IMG/VR virus record: IMGVR_UViG_3300030329_001338
Coordinates: 1-30,731 of that record
DNA from: a virus
Direction: 5' to 3' (one strand)
DNA length: 30,731 nucleotides
In this document: piece after piece, positions 21,780-28,446 of the stretch
Position numbering within the stretch: the stretch's first letter is position 1
Layout: every line of letters starts with the position of its first letter
Translations under genes and position numbers: made by a program
Notes under the pieces: model-generated
Database searches by the model: none
What the model was told of the DNA's origin: nothing
Seen by the model: the letters and a program-made list of their open reading frames with translations, nothing else

Positions 21780-21805
21780 ATAATATCGACCAAAGGAGAT
21801 ATTAT
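21780..21805 (+). promoter_or_regulatory. Hairpin presenting a ribosome site in its loop
   Basis: ATAATATC (21780-21787) pairs perfectly with GATATTAT (21798-21805). The 10-nt loop holds AAAGGA of a strong ribosome site (AAAGGAG 21792-21798), and the 3' arm includes the start of ATG 21804. Translation of the following mini-ORF should depend on this hairpin. Confidence 0.5.
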
Positions 21806-21827
21806 GATTACAGCTAGTAGATTATAA
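21804..21827 (+). CDS. Possible 7-codon leader peptide (MITASRL)
   Basis: ATG 21804 follows AAAGGAG at ideal spacing but reads only seven codons before TAA. With a strong ribosome site and no longer frame, it is either a regulatory leader peptide or a decoy. It lies about 240 bases ahead of the small terminase gene. Confidence 0.35.
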   Translation: MITASRL

Positions 21828-21849
21828 ATCTTGTATGGGGAACCAGAGC

Positions 21850-21923
21850 ATCGCCTGTGGCGATACCTTATTCAGATCTTAATGTAATTATACCAAGGGA
21901 GATCGTAAGAACCGTAGGTTCTT
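21850..21923. other. Two tight GC-rich hairpins
   Basis: ATCGCC-TGT-GGCGAT (21850-21864) and AAGAACC-GTA-GGTTCTT (21907-21923) are perfect stems with three-base loops. No T-run follows either, so they are not terminators. They are part of the hairpin-dense leader of the late genes. Confidence 0.5.
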
Positions 21924-21944
21924 GCCCAATACTAGATATAGTGT

Positions 21945-21953
21945 TGTGCGTAG
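21945..21953 (+). repeat. TGTGCGTAG dispersed motif, copy 6
   Basis: Exact copy of TGTGCGTWG, sitting in the loop of a TGTTG/CAACA hairpin (21942-21958), 89 bases before the small terminase ATG. Confidence 0.65.
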
Positions 21954-21982
21954 CAACATCTACTAAAGTGCTAATATAATGC

Positions 21983-22027
21983 TTGACAAGGAGAAATTCT
22001 ACCACTACGAACAGTTAGGGGTAGAAT
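21983..22027 (+). promoter_or_regulatory. Candidate late promoter with operator-like inverted repeat
   Basis: TTGACA (21983-21988), 17-bp spacer, weak -10 TACGAA (22006-22011). A perfect 8-bp inverted repeat ATTCTACC/GGTAGAAT (21996-22003/22020-22027) brackets the -10 and the expected start. The strong -35, poor -10 and symmetrical repeat suggest a regulated promoter for the rightward terminase-capsid genes. Confidence 0.5.
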
Positions 22028-22041
22028 AATAAAAGCGTTAT

Positions 22042-22413
22042 ATGAGCGAACTAACAGAGAAACAGAAGAAGCTAGTAGATACCATCGTAACAACTGGTTG
22101 TAGCATCAAGGATGCAGCTAAAACAGCTGGATATTCAAGTAAAGGAAGCGAAGAAGCAGGGAGAGTAAGTGCAAGTCGCACACTACGATTACCAAAGGTA
22201 CAGAGTTATATGCAACGAAGTATAGCAAATACTCTAGGACTTGGTGCAGTGAGTGCGTCTAGGAAACTTATCGACCTGTCTTCAGGAGCGAGAAGTGAGT
22301 ATGTCCAACTCGAAGCATCGAGAGATATACTAGACAGAGTAGGATTAAGAGCACCTGACAAGGTGGCTCATAATATTCAGGGCGATATTAAGATTAACAT
22401 CGACCTAAGTTAA
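22042..22413 (+). CDS. Terminase small subunit
   Basis: 123 aa. LTEKQKKLVDTIVTTGCSIKDAAKTAGYSSKGSEEAGRVSASRTLRLPKVQSYM (about 3-57) is the Terminase_2-type N-terminal helix-turn-helix that recognises the packaging site. ASRDILDRVGLRAPDKV is the usual C-terminal part. It forms a ring that hands DNA to the large subunit. There is no ribosome site at ATG 22042, which follows an inverted repeat, so translation may be leaderless-like or controlled. The codon use is less AT-rich than in neighbouring genes. Confidence 0.85.
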   Translation: MSELTEKQKKLVDTIVTTGCSIKDAAKTAGYSSKGSEEAGRVSASRTLRLPKVQSYMQRSIANTLGLGAVSASRKLIDLSSGARSEYVQLEASRDILDRVGLRAPDKVAHNIQGDIKINIDLS

Positions 22414-22564
22414 ATGTGTCGGTACTACCGACTCTTTGTCCACACGCCTCATTCGAGGGGTGGGGGCAAAAACCCCATCGTCTAGATGACTAGTGGAGTT
22501 GAACAAGCAACAGAGCTTAAAATAAGCATGTTGTGGAAATTAAATTATTCGTTATCATAGTAAT
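22414..22564. other. Non-coding gap after small terminase
   Basis: 150 bases with hairpins GTCGGT-ACT-ACCGAC (22418-22432) and TGGGG/CCCCA (22461-22477), and the DnaA-box-like TTGTCCACA (22436-22444, one mismatch to TTATCCACA). A 13-base TGGGGGCAAAAAC is the reverse complement of 20619-20631. No terminator T-run is evident. Candidate origin or packaging element. Confidence 0.35.
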
Positions 22565-22717
22565 ATGGCTAAGAAAAAATTTAATATAGAAAAGGTTGCC
22601 CATGAAACTAGGGCAAAGTACAAAAAGACTAGTCAAGCTAGTAGAAGACCAAAATTTAGTTCAATGAACAAATCCCAAAAAAGAAGTTTTAAGGCATACA
22701 ACAGGCAGGGCAAATGA
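22565..22717 (+). CDS. 50-aa basic protein
   Basis: MAKKKFNIEKVAHETRAKYK... RRPKFSSMNKSQKRSFKAYNRQGK: about one third Lys/Arg, with no clear ribosome site. Its stop overlaps the next start as ATGA. Probably nucleic-acid binding; no family recognised. Confidence 0.5.
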   Translation: MAKKKFNIEKVAHETRAKYKKTSQASRRPKFSSMNKSQKRSFKAYNRQGK

Positions 22718-22881
22718 AGGTGTTATGGGATTTATGGTATTATACCATTATTCTCATAATACTTATTTGCTGGACTTTATTCCTAATATCGGCATATTGC
22801 TCATATGCAATACAAGAGATATTTAGAAAAATTTATGATATGGCAACTTCACAATCGAAGGGAAATCCTGATAGGAGTTAG
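22714..22881 (+). CDS. 55-aa single-TM protein
   Basis: MKVLWDLWYYTIILIILICW... one strong TM helix (about 8-31) and a polar tail (YDMATSQSKGNPDRS). It starts in a 4-base overlap with the basic 50-aa gene. Function unknown. Confidence 0.5.
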   Translation: MKVLWDLWYYTIILIILICWTLFLISAYCSYAIQEIFRKIYDMATSQSKGNPDRS

Positions 22882-22912
22882 TTGTTTTATCATTGGTGCG
22901 TTGATATTTTAA
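22805..22912 (+). CDS. Possible 35-aa TM peptide overlapping the previous gene
   Basis: In another frame, MQYKRYLEKFMIWQLHNRRE then a membrane helix ILIGVSCFIIGALIF. The second half extends beyond the 55-aa gene. The type (short basic head, one TM, end at LIF) is common among phage micropeptides. There is no good ribosome site, hence moderate-low confidence. It includes the near-motif GGTGCGTTG (22895-22903). Confidence 0.35.
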   Translation: MQYKRYLEKFMIWQLHNRREILIGVSCFIIGALIF

Positions 22913-22956
22913 TCATTATTTTATAATCATCTCCTTTCCCACAACAAAGAGGTATT

Positions 22957-23166
22957 ATGTATTATAAAGTTAATGTTTGGAAGAATGACGAATTAAAAAA
23001 AGAAATTTACTATAAGGCAGATAATGATATTATTGCAATGCAAAAAGCAAGTGCTGCTATCCCTGATGGCTGCAGAGCAACATATGAGGAAATCGATGAA
23101 AAAATATACATCCAAGAAACCGAAACCAAAATCAAAACCGAAACCGAAGCCCAAGCCGAAGTCTAG
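22957..23166 (+). CDS. Hypothetical protein with low-complexity tail
   Basis: 69 aa, AAAGAGG site upstream. Residues 1-50 are a small alpha/beta fold (YYKVNVWKNDELKKEIYYKADNDIIAMQKA...). The tail QETETKIKTETEAQAEV is encoded by a hexamer-like GAAACC repeat that also encodes a Lys-Pro repeat in the +1 frame (23096-23176). The tail may therefore be a by-product of the embedded gene. Function unknown. Confidence 0.5.
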   Translation: MYYKVNVWKNDELKKEIYYKADNDIIAMQKASAAIPDGCRATYEEIDEKIYIQETETKIKTETEAQAEV

Positions 23167-23176
23167 TGGCTACTAA
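23096..23176 (+). CDS. Embedded Lys-Pro-repeat micropeptide
   Basis: 26 codons from ATG 23096, preceded by GAGGA five bases upstream. It reads MKKYTSKKPKPKSKPK..., nearly pure Lys and Pro, and ends SSGY. It lies out of frame in the end of the 22957 gene and runs 10 bases into the HNH gene. The ribosome site, start and regular KP repeat are hard to explain by chance. A cationic nucleic-acid or envelope-active peptide is possible. Confidence 0.5.
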   Translation: MKKYTSKKPKPKSKPKPKPKPKSSGY

Positions 23177-23462
23177 AGAGGAAAAGGTTTGGATGGACAA
23201 GGTAGCCCAATTGGGTTGCTTTGTCTGTCAAAGACCTGCCACATTACATCATATAAGAAATAATGGAAAAGGTAATGTTGGAATGGGAAGGAGAAGCTCC
23301 CATTTTGAAGTAATACCTTTATGCCATGAACATCATCAAGGCAATACAGGGATTCATTTAGATAAGAAAAATTTTGAAAAGAAATATGGTACTGAAAAGG
23401 AAATACTTGATTTAGTTAAACAACAAGTTAAGGAAGAAGAATGTCGTTCATCAATACTTTAA
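23166..23462 (+). CDS. HNH nuclease, Ref-like (RecA-dependent nuclease family)
   Basis: 98 aa from GTG 23166, which overlaps the previous stop; ATG 23193 is an alternative but would shorten the conserved head. Motifs: CFVC (C18, C21), TLHHI (H28, H29), SSHFEVIPLCHEHHQG (H46, C53, H56, H57), GIHL and FEKKYG. This is the order of Ref/NinG-like HNH nucleases, with structural zinc plus catalytic His. It may cut D-loops or branched DNA and help packaging next to terminase. Confidence 0.75.
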   Translation: MATKEEKVWMDKVAQLGCFVCQRPATLHHIRNNGKGNVGMGRRSSHFEVIPLCHEHHQGNTGIHLDKKNFEKKYGTEKEILDLVKQQVKEEECRSSIL

Positions 23463-23629
23463 GTTTAAAAGATAGAAGAAGATTAAGAAAGATTGTAAAA
23501 AAAACACATCTAAGTTATTATCCTACACACATGATAACAGATTATGAAGCTGACAAACTCATTGAAGCATTTGGTGAAGAAACAGTTTATAAAATGTTAC
23601 AAGCGAATGTAGGTAAAAATGTCGATTAA
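23441..23629 (+). CDS. Small basic hypothetical protein
   Basis: 62 aa. MSFINTLSLKDRRRLRKIVKKTHLSYYP then TDYEADKLIEAFGEETVYKMLQANVGK. It overlaps the HNH gene by 22 bases and the large terminase by 11. Its position suggests a small partner of packaging or of the nuclease; no family identified. Confidence 0.55.
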   Translation: MSFINTLSLKDRRRLRKIVKKTHLSYYPTHMITDYEADKLIEAFGEETVYKMLQANVGKNVD

Positions 23630-25151
23630 TTTTAATTACAAACCTGAAGGTGATACATTAAAAAAATTCATGAAGTCTGACGACTTCTTCAGAGGTTTAA
23701 GAGGGCCAGTTGGATCTGGCAAATCAGTATCTTGTTGTATAGAAATTTTTAGGAGAGCTTTACTACAGCAGAAAAACGCTGAAGGTAAGCGTAAATCTCG
23801 ATGGGCAGTAATTAGAAATACTAACCCACAATTAAAAACTACAACAATTAAAACATGGCTAGATTGGTTTCCTGAAGAAACTTGGGGAAACTTTGCTTGG
23901 TCAGTACCATATACTCATAGGATCAATAAAGGTGATATAGAATTAGAAGTTATATTCCTAGCTCTTGATAGACCTGAAGATGTTAAGAAATTATTATCTT
24001 TAGAATTAACAGGCGTATGGGTAAACGAAGCTAGAGAAATACCTAAATCAATTATTGATGCTTGTACTATGAGGGTAGGAAGGTTCCCATCTATGAGAGA
24101 TGGTGGTGCTACTTGGTATGGAGTTATAGCAGATACCAATGCACCAGAAGAAGATCATTGGTGGCCAATAATGGCAGGAGATGTTCCTGTACCAGATCAC
24201 ATATCTCGTGATGAAGCTCTCATGTTAATTAAACCTGACAACTGGAGTTTTCATACACAACCACCTGCAATGCATGAAAAAAAAGATAAAGATGGTTTTA
24301 CTACAGCATATGACAATAATGATCTTGCAGAAAATAAAAAAAACCTAACCCCAAAATATTATCCTAATATTATTAGAGGTAAAACAAAAGGATGGATAGA
24401 TGTTTATGTTTTAAATAAACTAGGTGCTATAGAAGAAGGTAAACCTGTATATCCAAATTATAAACAAGAACTTCATATGTCTAAAGAAGAACTTAAAGCA
24501 ACTATTACTCAACCTATTGTAATAGGAATTGACTTTGGATTAACACCTGCAGCAGTCTTTGGTCAAAGAACAGCTTTAGGTAGATGGAATATATTAAACG
24601 AGCTTGTTTGTTTTGATATGGGTGTTATGAGATTTTCAGAATTACTCAGAGGTGAGATAGCTAAAAACTATAAAAACTTTGATATACAAATTTACGGAGA
24701 TCCTGCTGGAGATTTTAGATCACAAACAGATGAAAGAACTCCTTTCTCAATTATGAGGAACTATGGATTAAAAGCATTACCTGCACCATCTAATGATGTT
24801 GCTTTAAGAATTGAATCTGTAGATACAGCTCTACAAAGACTCATAGATGGTAAAGCAGGATTTACGATTGATCCCAAATGTATTAATCTTAAAAAAGGAT
24901 TTAATGGTGGTTATCATTATAGAAGACTACAAACATCTGGTGATCGATATGATGAGAAACCATTTAAGAATAGATACTCCCATGTTCACGATGCTCTCCA
25001 ATATCTAATGATGGGTGCTGGAGAAGGTAGAACTTTATTAGCAGGTAGATCACAATCTAAACCTGTTATAGCTAAAAAGGAATGGGATGTATTTGCTGGA
25101 CAGAAAACAAAGAAACGGAAAGTATGGGATCTATTCAAGAGGAATGGTTAA
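23619..25151 (+). CDS. Terminase large subunit
   Basis: 510 aa. Packaging ATPase with Walker A GPVGSGKS (29-36) and acidic GVWVNEARE as Walker B (132-140). The C-terminal RNase H-like nuclease has IGIDFG (D305), GDPAG (360-364, D361) and HVHDAL (D458). It pumps DNA into the prohead and cuts the concatemer. The length is usual for marine podovirus terminases. It begins within the preceding small gene. AT-rich codon use like the structural genes. Confidence 0.93.
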   Translation: MSINFNYKPEGDTLKKFMKSDDFFRGLRGPVGSGKSVSCCIEIFRRALLQQKNAEGKRKSRWAVIRNTNPQLKTTTIKTWLDWFPEETWGNFAWSVPYTHRINKGDIELEVIFLALDRPEDVKKLLSLELTGVWVNEAREIPKSIIDACTMRVGRFPSMRDGGATWYGVIADTNAPEEDHWWPIMAGDVPVPDHISRDEALMLIKPDNWSFHTQPPAMHEKKDKDGFTTAYDNNDLAENKKNLTPKYYPNIIRGKTKGWIDVYVLNKLGAIEEGKPVYPNYKQELHMSKEELKATITQPIVIGIDFGLTPAAVFGQRTALGRWNILNELVCFDMGVMRFSELLRGEIAKNYKNFDIQIYGDPAGDFRSQTDERTPFSIMRNYGLKALPAPSNDVALRIESVDTALQRLIDGKAGFTIDPKCINLKKGFNGGYHYRRLQTSGDRYDEKPFKNRYSHVHDALQYLMMGAGEGRTLLAGRSQSKPVIAKKEWDVFAGQKTKKRKVWDLFKRNG

Positions 25152-25588
25152 TCTATTTCCATCCTAGAGGAACAGAAAGATATGCCAAATGGATTAAGTG
25201 GTGGAAACCTCCACATGGCTTTGCCCATTGTGGTGCTTTTAAATATATAGCTAAACATGACATATGGGAGCATGTTCATTTTACTCATGCAGGTATTAGA
25301 ACAGAACTAATAACTCCTGATGACATGACTAAATTTTTAACCTTTCTAACTGATTATGAAATCTTAGTATGTCCTGTCAAAGACGACTATCAATTCTTTA
25401 GGATTAAAGAAATAAGCTGTGTATCACTTATTATGAGATTGATTGGCTTCTACAGGTGGTACATCATTACCCCATACCAACTATATTGTGCGTTGATAAA
25501 AGCTGGATATAAGTCATTTTGGTCTAAACCTAGGACAAATAATGATCGAGAAACCAAAGACAGCTCAGGAACTATTAGAAGAACTTGA
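25124..25588 (+). CDS. Conserved hypothetical, possible Cys-peptidase-like fold
   Basis: 154 aa from ATG 25124; an earlier in-frame ATG at 25082 would overlap terminase by 70 bases. Landmarks: GFAHCGAFKYI (Cys), VHFTHAGIRTEL, EISCVSLIMRLIGFYRWYIITPYQLYCALIKAGY. The Cys-containing CVSLIM...TPYQLY part and the preceding His are reminiscent of NlpC/P60 or permuted papain-like proteins in this genome position, but a full catalytic triad is not shown. Between terminase and portal; might act in prohead maturation. Confidence 0.5.
   Translation: MGSIQEEWLIYFHPRGTERYAKWIKWWKPPHGFAHCGAFKYIAKHDIWEHVHFTHAGIRTELITPDDMTKFLTFLTDYEILVCPVKDDYQFFRIKEISCVSLIMRLIGFYRWYIITPYQLYCALIKAGYKSFWSKPRTNNDRETKDSSGTIRRT
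25487..25495 (+). repeat. TGTGCGTTG dispersed motif, copy 7
   Basis: Exact copy of TGTGCGTWG inside the end of the Cys-protein gene, 47 bases before ATG 25542 and followed at 16 bp from TTGTGC by TATAAG. Confidence 0.6.
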
Positions 25589-25688
25589 AGATTTACATCA
25601 GCAAGAAGATCAAGTAATGGATCAGTTAAAAGAACTTATTGGTGGTACTGATGACTTTGATGACTTTACAGATGAAGGTATTGATTAA
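25542..25688 (+). CDS. 48-aa acidic protein
   Basis: MIEKPKTAQELLEELEDLHQQEDQV... ends GGTDDFDDFTDEGID. A coiled-coil helix followed by a very acidic tail. It overlaps the previous gene by 47 bases and ends in a TAATG overlap with the next, strong evidence that it is real. Could bind capsid or DNA-mimic; function unknown. Confidence 0.6.
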   Translation: MIEKPKTAQELLEELEDLHQQEDQVMDQLKELIGGTDDFDDFTDEGID

Positions 25689-26368
25689 TGGGACAAGACA
25701 ATAATAAAGGTGCTGGAGATACTCAAGTTTCAGGAATGGAACATGAACTTACTAAACAAGGTAAAATAAACAAAGGTATTAAAACTTCTACATACGGAGA
25801 AACAAAAACTACAGCTGCAAAAGATGAAAGTGATTTTCATACAGCAGGTCAAAAAGATTCAATAAATACTCCTTTCACAGCAGTTAATGTTATAGGTAAT
25901 TTAACATTAGGATGGACAAATGCTGGTTCTAAAAAAACAAGAGAATATTTTACAGGTAATGTTTTAACTTCAAAAGGTTATACTCATAAAGGAACACATT
26001 ATGGTAAAGAATCTTTTAATCAATTATCAGCAGAAGAAAAAGAAGAAATTTATGGTGAGTATATGTCAGATAGAATGTCTGGTAAAACAGATGCATATGG
26101 TAATCCTATAGGTGGATGGAGAAAAGAAAATATTAAACATAGAAAAGCAGATGGTACTATGACTACTAGAGAAGTTTGGATGGGTGGAAATGATAATGAT
26201 GGTGTCCAACCAAAATCTGAAACACAAATTTTACAAGAAAATGTTGACGCTTCTAAAAAAGATCAAGCAGCTGATCAACAGGCAGATTATTCTAAAAAGA
26301 AAAGACTTTCGGTAACAAGCTCAAGATCTCTATTTGCCAATGAAGGTGGTAGAGGATTTTTTAACTAA
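25688..26368 (+). CDS. Hypothetical virion-region protein
   Basis: 226 aa, hydrophilic, Gly/Lys/Thr-rich. FTAVNVIGNLTLGWTNAGSKK and LSAEEKEEIYGEYMSDRMSGK are folded-looking parts. The end RSLFANEGGRGFF is a short C-terminal motif type seen in small podovirus virion proteins. Start in TAATG overlap. A structural or assembly role upstream of the portal is likely, but the family is not known to me. Confidence 0.5.
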   Translation: MGQDNNKGAGDTQVSGMEHELTKQGKINKGIKTSTYGETKTTAAKDESDFHTAGQKDSINTPFTAVNVIGNLTLGWTNAGSKKTREYFTGNVLTSKGYTHKGTHYGKESFNQLSAEEKEEIYGEYMSDRMSGKTDAYGNPIGGWRKENIKHRKADGTMTTREVWMGGNDNDGVQPKSETQILQENVDASKKDQAADQQADYSKKKRLSVTSSRSLFANEGGRGFFN

Positions 26369-26379
26369 AGGAGAAAAAC

Positions 26380-26595
26380 ATGGATAAAGATTTTTTAAAA
26401 TATCTAAGAACACAACAAAAGAAACATGGTGTTACTTGGGAAGATAAATCTTACCGTGACCAAAAGATCGAAATGGAACATAAAAAAGGAAACACAAGTT
26501 TTCCTGCTACTGATTCTGACATCGATTCTTTATGGGGTTCAGGAGCAGTTGAACACGGTTGGGATTATATGGCAAAAAAAAAGAAAAATAAATAA
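26380..26595 (+). CDS. Small hypothetical protein before the portal gene
   Basis: 71 aa, AAAGGAG site. MDKDFLKYLRTQQKKHGVTWEDKSYRDQKIEMEH... HGWDYMAKKKKNK: charged, with a Trp-rich tail and Lys run. TAATG overlap with the portal gene. Unknown role. Confidence 0.55.
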   Translation: MDKDFLKYLRTQQKKHGVTWEDKSYRDQKIEMEHKKGNTSFPATDSDIDSLWGSGAVEHGWDYMAKKKKNK

Positions 26596-28163
26596 TGGAA
26601 TATTTAGATACAAGTGATGTACCTATCACAAATAGTCACGATGGTGCAGCAGCAATCCTTAAAAAATATAAGGAAGCTCAAAACATAAAAGATTATTGGA
26701 AAGACAAATTTGAAGAAGCATATGAATATTGTCTTCCTAATAGAGAATCTTTTTATGATGAAGCACCAGGTCAAAAAAGAACAGATAAAATTTTTGATGA
26801 AACTGCAGTAGTAGGAGTACAAGAATTTGCTTCTAGACTACAAGCAGGTATTGTTCCTACATTTGCAAGATGGGCAGATTTTCAAGCTGGTTCAGAAGTT
26901 CCTCCAACTCAAAAATCATTTATTAATTTAGAGCTAGATAGAATTACTGATTATGTATTTCAAGTATTACAAAATTCTAATTTTAATCAAGAAGTCCATG
27001 AATCATTTATGGATTTAGCAATTGGCACAGGTATTATTCTTGTAGAAGAAGGTGATGCTGTTAATCCAATTAAATTTTCTGCAGTACCATTAACAAGAGT
27101 TTGTTTAAATACAGGCCCAGATGGTTCTATTGATTCTATATACAGAACAAGATATTGCAAACCTCATGAAATAAATATTTTATATCCAAGAGCTATATTA
27201 CCTGAAAACTTCGATCCTTTAAAAAATAAAAAGAAAGTTAAAATAATTGAAGCTGTATACAAAATACACGAAGATAATGTTGAAAAATATAAAATGTGTG
27301 TTGTTATGGAAAACCCAAAACATATTCTTTTAGAAGAAATGTATGAAGGTGAAGGTTCTTGCCCATATTTAGTATTTAGATGGAACAAAGCATCTGGTGA
27401 AGTTTATGGTAGAGGCCCAGTATTTAATGCAATGGGTGCTATTAAAACTTGTAATTTAACAATCGAATTAATATTACAAAATGCACAGATGTCAGTATCT
27501 GGAGTATATACTTATGAAGATGATGGCGTAATTAATCCTGATAACATTTCACTTGTTCCCGGATCTCTAATACCTGTAGCTCCAGGTTCTAAAGGTTTAC
27601 TACCAATTCAATCAGCATCTAATTTTGATGTAGCTCAATTAGTATTAAATGATATGCGTCAAAATATTAAAAAAGCATTATACATGGAAGCATTAGGTAG
27701 ACCTGAAGGAACACCTATGACAGCAACAGAAGTTTCTGAAAGAATGGCAGATCTATCAAGACAAATAGGTTCTTCTTTTGGTAGACTTCAATCTGAATTT
27801 ATAGCTCCATTGTTAAAAAGAATTATTAGAATTTTATCCAAACAGGGTAGAATAGAAATCCCTAAAGTAAACGGTAGGGAAGTTAAAATAGCTCCTCGTT
27901 CACCTCTAGCACAAGCACAACATTTACAAGATGTTGCTGATGTAACTAGATTCAACGAAATAATTGCAGGAACATTTGGCCCACAAATGATTAATTTAAT
28001 TGTGGATCAAAATGAAACTGCAAAATATTTAGCTGAAAAAATGAACTTACCAGAGAAGCTAATTAGAAACGAACAGGAGCAACAAGAGTTGGTTAATCGT
28101 TTACAACAACTAAGTGCTTCTGGACAAGCACCAGAGGAGGGTGAAGCTCCACCAGGAGCATGA
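26595..28163 (+). CDS. Portal protein (T7-like head-tail connector)
   Basis: 522 aa, the length of T7 gp8-type connectors. Landmarks: YWKDKFEEAYEYCLPNRESFYDE (about 30-55), FASRLQAGIVPTFARWADF (about 80-100), LDLAIGTG-like MDLAIGTGIILVEEG, YLVFRWNKASGEVYGRGPVFNAM (about 260-282), GTPMTATEVSERMADLSRQIGSSFGRLQSEF (about 375-405). It forms the 12-mer ring through which DNA enters and leaves. It follows directly on small genes with overlap and precedes Bbp19 and scaffold genes, the classic podovirus order. Confidence 0.93.
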   Translation: MEYLDTSDVPITNSHDGAAAILKKYKEAQNIKDYWKDKFEEAYEYCLPNRESFYDEAPGQKRTDKIFDETAVVGVQEFASRLQAGIVPTFARWADFQAGSEVPPTQKSFINLELDRITDYVFQVLQNSNFNQEVHESFMDLAIGTGIILVEEGDAVNPIKFSAVPLTRVCLNTGPDGSIDSIYRTRYCKPHEINILYPRAILPENFDPLKNKKKVKIIEAVYKIHEDNVEKYKMCVVMENPKHILLEEMYEGEGSCPYLVFRWNKASGEVYGRGPVFNAMGAIKTCNLTIELILQNAQMSVSGVYTYEDDGVINPDNISLVPGSLIPVAPGSKGLLPIQSASNFDVAQLVLNDMRQNIKKALYMEALGRPEGTPMTATEVSERMADLSRQIGSSFGRLQSEFIAPLLKRIIRILSKQGRIEIPKVNGREVKIAPRSPLAQAQHLQDVADVTRFNEIIAGTFGPQMINLIVDQNETAKYLAEKMNLPEKLIRNEQEQQELVNRLQQLSASGQAPEEGEAPPGA

Positions 28164-28164
28164 T

Positions 28165-28446
28165 ATGTCTTGGAAAGATCTAAAGAAAGAAAAGCCCAAG
28201 GTTACAAATAGCATAGATGGTTATGTAAGATCCAATGAAGACGAAGCAAAATTAAATAAACATTTTGCAAATGTCTTTAAAGGTGATGAAGCAAAACAAG
28301 TTTTAGACTATTTGAAATCTATCACAATAGAAGCTGTTGCTGGGCCAAATATAGATGGCAACAGATTATTCCATTTAGAAGGGATGCGTTTTCTAGTTGG
28401 AATTATTAACACACGCATAAAAAAAGGAGAAAATGATGGCAGATGA
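28165..28446 (+). CDS. Bbp19-like virion-associated protein
   Basis: 93 aa from ATG 28165 with AGGAG seven bases upstream; the longer frame inside the portal gene is rejected. FANVFKGDEAKQVLDYLKSITIEA... NRLFHLEGMRFLVGIINTRIKKG matches the small Bbp19 family encoded between portal and scaffold in many podoviruses. A helical adaptor role is presumed. Its end overlaps the scaffold start. Confidence 0.7.
   Translation: MSWKDLKKEKPKVTNSIDGYVRSNEDEAKLNKHFANVFKGDEAKQVLDYLKSITIEAVAGPNIDGNRLFHLEGMRFLVGIINTRIKKGENDGR

Noticed and set aside
21562-21783. 73-codon + strand open frame in the non-coding region
   Set aside because: It starts in the 3' arm of a 14-bp hairpin, has no ribosome site, and crosses several perfect stems. 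Its composition is unlike other genes here.
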